Source: Phallus indusiatus
Taxonomy: Eukaryota > Basidiomycota > Agaricomycetes > Phallales > Phallaceae
Direction of reading: 5' to 3'
DNA: 64,000 nucleotides
Assembly (NCBI GenBank): GCA_027605045.1
Contig: JAQFWX010000018.1
Location: forward strand, 124,001 to 188,000
The notes beneath the pieces are model-generated. The model was given only the letters and a program-made list of their open reading frames with translations, had not been told where the DNA came from and ran no database searches. Positions 56,544-64,000 of the stretch are shown in pieces (within the stretch, counting starts at the first letter, position 1; each line of letters begins with the position of its first letter). The translations under genes and the position numbers were made by a program.

Positions 56544-56707
56544 GCGTATTTCAAGACTTTATCCTTCGCTATGGTTTATGAACTATTTTCCGACGTATTC
56601 AGCATGTTACACTTTTCATAATTTCTTTTCCTGGGCTTAGTATACAAATACATTTAGTTCAAGCAATTCTGCTTGTTACGCTTTATTGGATCTCGGTTTC
56701 CAGTGTT

Positions 56708-57659
56708 TCAAGAAAAAGTAATACTTTTCATAACGGGCTCGAATGAAACGGATTGACCACCATGCTCCCAAGTATCAGCTTGGGAGGACTTTTCGTAGGC
56801 AGGGAGATAATCTTTTCGCAAGCGTCGTTTGGCCTGGATTTCTTCGCTATTTAGCAGGCTTGCAAGCTTTGGATCTCTCTCCACTTGTCGATCATTGGTG
56901 TAAGACATCATAAGAGCAGGTGGTCCCAAGGGAACATGAGGATGTATGTCCTAGATGGCGCATGGATGGTAATCAGAGTATAAACAGGTTACAAAACTTA
57001 CCACTTGCCAGGTATGGATGGTTTTGCCATATGTCTTTTGTAAATTAAGCATGACAGGTTTCTCGGAGATATCCGTAAGTGTCTCTACAATGCCATTTCA
57101 TATGGACTTCGATGTTCTTGTAATTAATGTACTACTTACCAGGAACTAAATTCTTGGTCGACATTCGCAGCAGGCCACTTTCGACCTGTAGAGCTGTCAC
57201 TACCAATAAACGTGTATGATTGAAATCACAATCGCTACCTCATATTTATGTGAATGCCAGTATTTGCGTTCTTCCATCGGAAGATCAAGAAAAGCCTTGA
57301 GAGCGAATGTTTATATCAATTTCTAAAGCGTGAATATGGTGAACGTACACTCTCAGACAGTATATATTCTATTCCGATCAATTTCGCGCCTGGTTTATCG
57401 GAGTCGTAGATGATACATTGATGAAGGTCATTCGTGAGATGTGTACAAAAATGGTGCGCCTCTACAATTCGCGTGTGATCGGTACTAGAAGAGATTGTTT
57501 GAAGTAGAAAATGTGTATAGGTAGTAACACTTACGAATATATGTGGAAAGCGCATAGATGCTGGTGAATCGCATTAATTGGCTGAAAAGACATCATAGTA
57601 GAGCCAGCTGCGTTGAACGCAGTTGTATTGTACACTGCTTCAGTTGGGGATACGTCCAT
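56708..57659 (-). CDS. DUF1264 / oil-body-associated-protein-like protein
   Basis: Start [20 protein letters not shown] at 57659, spliced to [20 protein letters not shown] and [20 protein letters not shown], then a C-terminal part reading [20 protein letters not shown]. This HHFC...YDSDKP...LIGIEY pattern defines the DUF1264/OBAP family, studied in plants as seed oil-body proteins and common in fungi without known function. About five exons; the middle ones (57000-57330) were followed only roughly. Confidence 0.78.
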
Positions 57660-57999
57660 GGGGAAGACAAGATTCGAGGTTCATACAAGCCAAAGGAGCC
57701 CTCATTTTATAGATATGGGTTAATAGTCTGCGAAACGATTAAACCGTGGCGTGGATGATTGCTGGATGACATCAATACTTCTCGGTAATTGCCGGTATTC
57801 GTATGTAGTGGAAACCTAGCGCAAAAAATATGATAAATGTTCAGCAGATGTCAGTATTAGTATAATTTCTTGCAAAAAAATGCGAGGGATAGAAGAAAAA
57901 CAAAAGATATTGGATGGATGGCAGATCTGTCTCTCAGATGCGTCCCCCTCGCAGTAAGCGCTGGCCGGAACAACTTAACCTCACTTCACAAACAGAAAA
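57660..57999. other. divergent spacer DUF1264 gene / EGD2
   Basis: 340 bp carrying both promoters. Short overlapping frames at 57870-58144 are shadows of EGD2. No RNA gene recognised. Confidence 0.45.
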
Positions 58000-58766
58000 A
58001 TGGCCGCGACAATCGAAGAAGTCCACTCGCACTCGGAGCATTCAGATCACGAGCATGATGACCCCACTTCGACTGCGGCTTTGGAAAAAATCCAATCAAG
58101 AGCGGAGCGAAAGGCCCGCAAGGCTTTGCTTGCGTTGGGTCTGAAGCCTGTTCCCAAGATTACGCGTGTCACTCTGAGAAGACCAAAAAATGTACGAAAA
58201 TATCGATAAAGATACTGACGGATGGTGTTATTTATTTGAAAATGTTCTTTAGGTCTTGTTCGTCGTTACGTCTCCTGACGTTTACAAAGCTGTCAACAGC
58301 GATTGCTACATCGTCTTTGGTGAAGCTAAAGTGAGCCACTCTTTCTCGGAACTAAGCAACATTTAAAGTGTGATGATGTAGGTAGAGGATATGAGCACCC
58401 AAGCACAACTGTCTCAGCACATTGCTCAAGGTGCTGGAGCTGGTATGACCCGCCCAAGTGCCGCCAAGGCCAGCGGTGACGAAGATGATATCCCTGAGTT
58501 GGAGGCACCCGAAGAAGAAGGGGAGATTGACGAGACTGGTGTCGACCCGAAGGATATTGAGCTCGTTATACAGCAGGTAAAGGACATTCAACTGAACATC
58601 TGAATTTTACTAACGGTCTACTAGGTGAACTGCTCGCGAGCCAAAGCCGTAAGAGCTTTGAAAGAAAACAATGGAGATCTGATTAACGCAAGTACGTTGT
58701 GTTATAGTATCTTTTTCTCGTCAACAGAGTTTCATTCCCTTTTCAGTCATGTCCGCCAGCGAATAG
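58000..58766 (+). CDS. EGD2: nascent polypeptide-associated complex subunit alpha
   Basis: Ribosome-bound chaperone subunit. Exons 58000-58191, 58253-58330, 58382-58576, 58625-58691, 58747-58766. The NAC domain reads [20 protein letters not shown] and [20 protein letters not shown], then an acidic linker and a C-terminal UBA domain ([20 protein letters not shown]) ending NAIMSASE. Expected length for the family, no anomalies. Confidence 0.95.
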
Positions 58767-59221
58767 AAAAATTTGTGACATCGTCGATTGTTTTTAGCAA
58801 TATATTATGCCGCTTTATATCGTTTCAGTCTGCTTATGAACTGTCTGTGAGAATTAGAGGTCGTCTAATCTGAATTCATCAAAACTCTGTTCAGTCTCTT
58901 GGATCCAGCAAAGTTTTGTAACAACGTTGTTCCCATCACAAGTATACCCGTCTGAAAGCTGCCAGAATTTCCACCGATTTAAGCTCGACCGACAAAGTAA
59001 TGGTAAACGATCCTAGGCATCGTTCGCGCGGTGCTGGTTTCATAACGCAGGATTTCCGTTTCGAGATCAATTAATTCATGCCCGCCATAGTATACTTTTC
59101 TCGTTCTGAATAACAAGTCTAGGTTTTTGTTATTCCGCGCAATAAATAAAGTCTATACCAAAAATTTGATAGGTGTAAATGTCACCCGCACGTTAGATGA
59201 TATAGGAAAATAACAATACCT
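58767..59221. other. intergenic between EGD2 and RRP3 (tail to tail)
   Basis: 455 bp containing two 3' ends. AT-rich with several AATAAA-like strings; nothing else seen. Confidence 0.45.
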
Positions 59222-60786
59222 TTATTTCCGCCTTTTGTGCTTTTTGTTTGGCATGCCGGCTTCTATAACATCATCATCTCTATCGTCCTTATCTCTAGCG
59301 TCGTCCATATATCGACCCCTCTTCCTATTTTTACCTTCCCTCTCCTGATCACGTAGTTCATTTGCTGAAATTCTAGCCGCCTCATCCACGCGTTCTCGCA
59401 AAAGTGCGACATCTTCCTTGTCTGTCGGCCATTCATCAAATTTCTTCCCCACAACTTTCTCAATCCGCATAATCCATTCAACGTCATACTGTGTAACCAA
59501 TGTGATCGACTTTCCTGAGCGTCCAGCTCTAGCTGTACGTCCGACCCGATGTATATAATCTTTTGAGTGTGTTGGAATATCAAAGTTTATCACCACGTCT
59601 ACATTCGGAATATCCAGACCTCTATTCAACATGAATTCATTGAACTTGTTATTGTACGATTTTCACTTACCTGCTTGCAACATCTGTTGCTACAAGGATG
59701 GACCGGCCCCCACTTGTGAATTTAGCCAGCGCACCTAGCCGTGCACTTTGGCTGAGTTGGCCATGAAGCGGCACAGCAGAAAACCCAAGTGTCCGTAGAA
59801 TCATAGATATTCTGAGGATAGATAAACTCAACACCTGGTTACGAAGCTTCGCAAGACTTCAAAAAACATACCTTTGGGCATCATGCACCGTTCTAGTAAA
59901 CACGATAATTGAGTTTTGAGCCAATGTGTTGGCTAGGTAAACAAGATGGACGTCCTTTTGAACGTAGGGCATAAATAGATAATACTGTAGTAACGTGGAT
60001 ACTGTTGTATATCTGGAAACCTGTGTTAGGGAGAAACATTGCTTGGCAGGTGGATCTCGTACTTTGTTGAAACTTCGACCTTGATAGGATTCGTCAAGCT
60101 AGCTCTCTGTAATTTAGCCACTTTTGTCGACATCGTTGCTGAAAAAAGGTACGTATGACGCTCCTTGGGTATAACGGCCAAGATTTTATCAATGACTGGA
60201 CCGAAGTCCATGTCGAGCAGACGATCGGCTTCATCTAATATCTAATAAAATTGGATGAGAAAATCTACGGTTGAGATTTCTGGGTACTTACTAGGTATTT
60301 TAAAGCCTTCAAACTAAACCCTTTGGTGTTTTCCAAGTGGTCATTCAATCGTCCGGGAGTAGCAATAACTACATGGGGTCGTTTCGAAAGCGCAACGGCC
60401 TGAGACATCCTATCTGTCCCTCCAACAATTACGGCGGTGCGAACACCAATAGCGGAACCCAATCCTTCAAACTGTTTCGATATCTGGAAAGCCAATTCTC
60501 GAGTAGGAACCAATACGCAAGCAAACAACCCTTTGGGCTCTTCCCATAACTTCTGTAGAACGGGCAAAGCGAAGGCCGCTGTCTTCCCTGAACCGGTTTC
60601 CGCTACTCCTATGACATCGCGACCTTCCAGAGCGGGAGGTATTGCTTTGACTTGAATCGGCGTAGGTTTGTGAAATGACATTTGATTCAAGGCTTCGAGG
60701 AGTGGGTCTATTACCCCCAAGGATTTAAATGACTCTTGTTCAGTATCCGGTACATTTTCCGGATCGATTTTTGTATCCGCATCCAT
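59222..60786 (-). CDS. RRP3: DEAD-box RNA helicase Rrp3 (DDX47)
   Basis: Nucleolar helicase for 18S rRNA maturation. Start [14 protein letters not shown] at 60786; a longer frame begins at 60879 but has no family support. Motifs in order: [96 protein letters not shown] and [13 protein letters not shown], and a Lys/Arg-rich C-terminus ending KHKRRK. DMDFG after DEADRLL is the Rrp3/DDX47 signature. About five exons, no frameshift. Confidence 0.94.
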
Positions 60787-61053
60787 GTTAACTGGATGCT
60801 GGCAAAGTCTGAATGCAGTGGAAAATTCTGTCACGAGAATCGGCGGCGCCGCAAACTTGAAGCGGCCGATCAATAGCATCGGCCGTCGGTGCGGCAGTCA
60901 GCCCAAAAATTTGGGCCGGTGACTCAACGTGGTTGAGTTGCGAACAGTCTGCTCAGACTGTGAGTTGGAGTTATCACTAAAGCCTCCGGCTTTAGGCTTG
61001 AGTTGCGCACATCAAGTGGTCAAAATTATCTATATGATAATTGTTTATAGAAT
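60787..61053. repeat. cluster of short perfect inverted repeats between RRP3 and ALG3
   Basis: Six short hairpins lie within 180 bp: 60863-60885 (stem 8, loop 7), 60901-60916 (GCCCAAA-AA-TTTGGGC), 60922-60938 (ACTCAAC-GTG-GTTGAGT), 60945-60960 (CAGTCTG-CT-CAGACTG), 60977-60995 (CTAAAGCC-TCC-GGCTTTAG) and 61024-61042 (stem 7, loop 5). The 10-mer TTGAGTTGCG is repeated at 60933 and 60998. The stems differ in sequence, so this is not a simple tandem repeat. Function unknown. Confidence 0.75.
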
Positions 61054-62497
61054 TTAAACATTCTTTTTCTGAGAAGCTTGCAACGGCCTACCTTGCGGGT
61101 ATCCAAACCAGATACCTGCAAGTAGCGTAAGATGCGAAGCGACAAGTATGGCAGAAGAAAATATAGTAGAAGGAAAAATATTCCAGGCATATTCAATACA
61201 TATAAACAAAAGTATTCTGGAAAACGTCAAACGCGATTAATGCTTGTGAACGAACCACCTACTTGACTAAGAACGGATACGTCGTTCGCCATAGTAGAAA
61301 TGGCACTTGTTGGGCGTACCAGCTGTAAAATTGATAGTGGAGAGATCGTGCAAACATGATTCCCAGTAGATTGGATGTGAATAGTACAGTCAAGAATTCT
61401 GAAACATATTATCAGGCGATACAAATTAATCTGAATATGAAGGAACTCACCATCCGAAGTTACGAGGGAATTCGGAGGACTGAATGGTCGCTTGAGACCA
61501 GCCAATAATACCTTTATAACGCCCCCTTCTTTGCTACACCACTTGATTGCAGCGAACAATACCAAAGCAAAAAGATGGAGGAAGAGAAGGGTCATAGCAA
61601 AGTTTTTGCTCAGAAAAATATCTTCAGGAACAAAACGCCAGTTGACCGTCCACTTGTATAGAAAAACACGCGATATTTCGAATGAAGAAGCGATATATGA
61701 TGAAGGGTATGCCATGAGGAAAGGGTATCCAATCATAAATTGAACGTTCAAGATCGTAGCGAGAATAAGGAGTGTACGCATAAGACCCAACTTCTTGAAA
61801 CATAGAACCATGAGGCCAGGGAGGTATAAAAGTACCGACATTTTGATGGATAGCGCAACACTGAATAACACAGCACCAAGAGAATTGAGATCATAAATAA
61901 ACGCAAGAGCAGCATTTTGCAGAAATATCAAAGCCCAGCAATCATTAAACAGACGTAGCATGAAGATAGAATGTAGACGTTTGCTCAGGGGCAAAAGGAG
62001 GAGTACATAGTTAGGTATTCCACCAGCTTTTCGATATAGAAGACAAGTAGTTGCGAGCGAGATGAGGTAGATGGAGAAATATATGTGTTGTGCTAGGCGT
62101 AAATCTAATCCCTTGTTCGTCAATTTTGAGAGAATATCGTGGATAAAAACATGCCCAGCGGGATAACTAACGAATTCCAGACTCAATCCCATCGCGAGTT
62201 TGAGACAAAATAAACTCACACTAGTGGTCCAGTTGGACCTACTATTTTCGAATAGTCTCTTTCACCGCTTTGATATAGCTCCACCTGAAACATGTACGTT
62301 TCAAAGTCAATTTCGGTGTCTCCAGCAACAAATGAGCATAAACCGAATGTCAGCCAAGGTAAAGACTTACAGGGCACATAGCGAATGATCAATTGTGATA
62401 ACACTGCATCTCCAAGCACAACAAATATCGTAGTTAGAAGAAAGTATTTTGGGTTAAAGAGGACGTTATTGATCCATCGTAATACCGCATCCAACAT
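61054..62497 (-). CDS. ALG3: Dol-P-Man:Man5GlcNAc2-PP-Dol alpha-1,3-mannosyltransferase
   Basis: ER membrane enzyme adding the first luminal mannose in N-glycan assembly. Start MLDAVLRWINNVLFNPKYF, then YTEIDFETYMFQVELY, GPTGPLVYPAGHVFIHDIL (the family's D/E-rich luminal loop), LLLLPLSKRLHSIFMLRLFN and KWTVNWRFVPEDIFLSKNFA. Splicing at the C-terminus adds FLTVLFTSNLLGIMFARSLH, YQFYSWYAQQVPFLLWRTTY and a final helix ending with a Lys-rich tail (SQKKNV), the ER-retrieval type. About ten membrane segments. Only 82 bp separate its start from PRP28. Confidence 0.93.
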
Positions 62498-62579
62498 TAT
62501 CAGGGTTAATTCTTATGGGCGTCTACTTGAGCGAGTCTTCTGTCACATAGCAGGTTTCTCCCATTTATTCGACTTCAAA

Positions 62580-64000
62580 ATGACCAGCAAGGCAGAGCCT
62601 TTATCAATAGAGTCTTTATTGAACAAGCAACGCGAAGAAAAGTTGGCAGCGGCGAAGGTAAGCATGCAAAACCACACCTATGATTTCAAAGCTAACATCT
62701 TTTAGCCTAAATTCTTGTCAAGAGAAGAGAGAGCCAAATTGGCTATCGAGAAACGAACATTAGAGCTAAAAGAACAAAGGGAGCGAGAAGAAAATGCTAG
62801 AAGACAGCGAGAAACCTTGGAACGAGAAGCCCAAGAATTAAGAGAGAAAGAGCGGAGTCAACCCGTCGATGACAGACATGTTGACAAGCGAAATAGCCAC
62901 CGCCGTGCGTGTCTTTCGTTGTGGCGTCTTAATCATTCACTCAAATCTATCAGATGAGGACAGAAATGCAAAGAACCGGGAAAAGGACCGCAAGCCTGAA
63001 GCTAAATCTCGACCTGCTTTCGAGAACGGAATTCCCACTGCGCCACGCGCGGACAGGCATCGTTTGGGTTCAACGTCGAATGGTTCTCCAGCACCATCGG
63101 GTAGTAATGGCCCCAGTTCGAAATCTGAAACAGGCCAATCTGCTCTCTTCGTCCCGCCGATCACCGACCAGGATTTAACCGCTATTCGCTCAAGATACCT
63201 TGGTGTTGACAAGAAGAAACGGAAAATACGCAAAATGAATGATCGCAAGTTTGTGTTCGACTGGGATGAGCAAGAAGATACATTCACTCCAGAAGCAGCT
63301 GGGCCTGTCGCGTCCATGGCTCAAAATACTGGTGTAATGTTTGGAAGAGGGCATTTAGCTGGGATGGACGACAGCAATGGGAATGTAAAACGAGACGAGA
63401 CGGCTGTGAATTTGGCAGACTCCATGGAGCGGCGAAAAGCCTCGAAGGCTGGTGTCGACGAAAGACATTGGTCTGAGAAACCGCTTCCAGAAATGAAAGA
63501 GCGTGATTGGCGAATTTTCAGAGAAGACTTCAGTATTGCAGCACGAGGCGAGTCTGATTCATAACGAGTCCGATTTTAGAATATATCTCTGACTCCTACG
63601 ACAGGCGGTCAAATTCCGTTCCCTCTACGCTCTTGGCGAGAGTCGACAATTACACCAGAAATATTAGACATCATTGACAAAGTTGGATATAAAGAGCCAT
63701 CACCAATCCAAAGGCAGGCCATTCCTATTGGTCTTCAAAATAGGGACGTTATAGGCATAGCTGAAACAGGTAATATGATCGATATTATTACGTCCTTCTC
63801 ATCACTAATCATACGTTATGAAGGTTCTGGTAAAACCGCTGCCTTTGTGATTCCGATGCTAGCGTATATTTCCAATCTACCAGCTTTCACCGACGAAAAT
63901 CGTCATCTAGGGCCATATGCCCTGATTCTTGCACCAACTCGTGAATTGGCCCAACAAATAGAGACGGAAACTAAAAAGTTTGCTGCCCCTCTAGGGTTCA
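62580..64000 (+). CDS. PRP28: DEAD-box RNA helicase Prp28 (DDX23), truncated by window end
   Basis: Spliceosomal helicase that swaps U1 for U6 at the 5' splice site. Exons 62580-62657, 62706-62904, 62954-63547, 63605-63769 and 63824 onward. A charged N-terminus ([14 protein letters not shown] stretches), the conserved [49 protein letters not shown], then [38 protein letters not shown] and [10 protein letters not shown]. The C-terminal helicase lobe lies outside the window. The intron at 63548-63604 starts with GC (GCGAGT). Confidence 0.95.

Noticed and set aside
61088..61125. Large imperfect hairpin next to the hairpin cluster
   Set aside because: It lies in the last exon of ALG3, encoding LLAGIWFGYPQGR, so coding constraint explains it.

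Overview
This is nuclear DNA from a basidiomycete fungus, most likely a mushroom-forming Agaricomycete. Genes sit about one per 2 kb and are broken by roughly 200 introns, mostly 50-60 bp, usually GT-AG with CTAAY-like branch sites. Clade-typical families include a DUF6533 seven-helix membrane protein and a fused helical-bundle/TKL-kinase protein. DDX41, absent from budding yeast, is also present. The window holds about 30 protein genes and one intron-containing tRNA-Leu. I saw no transposon, CRISPR array or virus. Exon structures were read by hand from splice signals, reading frame and remembered family sequence; no database search was run.

Layout: 0.4-6.5 kb, extradiol dioxygenase (-), proteasome ATPase RPT1 (-), V-ATPase VMA1 (+). 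7-12.2 kb, Zn2Cys6 regulator (+), GAL7 (-), DDX41 (+). 12.4-18.6 kb, RecQ/BLM helicase (+), kinetochore NUF2 (+). 18.6-24.2 kb, ING PHD protein (-), MLKL-like/TKL pseudokinase (+), TXNL1-type thioredoxin (+), tRNA-Leu. 24.3-31.6 kb, SF3b2 (-), DUF6533 protein (+), RPN8 (-), PRE6/alpha4 (+). 31.8-43.5 kb, GBF1/Gea Sec7 ARF-GEF (+), oligopeptide transporter (-), cytochrome b561 (-). 43.6-53.8 kb, ADE12 (-), acylaminoacyl-peptidase (-), an orphan basic protein (-), importin-9/KAP114 (+). 54.2-64 kb, COX16 (-), ATP18 (+), NmrA-like (+), DUF1264/OBAP (-), EGD2 (+), RRP3/DDX47 (-), ALG3 (-), and the 5' part of PRP28 (+), which runs off the end.

Most genes are housekeeping: proteasome, splicing, ribosome biogenesis, membrane traffic, glycosylation and mitochondria. 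Many are divergent pairs separated by only 80-170 bp, and two pairs match in function: RPN8/PRE6 (proteasome) and COX16/ATP18 (mitochondrial inner membrane).

The features I find most worth following up are: a dense cluster of short perfect hairpins between RRP3 and ALG3 (60.86-61.04 kb); a kinase-like protein with a MLKL-like N-terminus and a His-Gly-Asn catalytic loop; very small microexons (4, 8, 9 and 13 nt); six GC-AG introns; and five apparent one-base deletions, four in homopolymers and one at a doubled base, breaking DDX41, the b561 gene and importin-9, which look more like assembly errors than decay.
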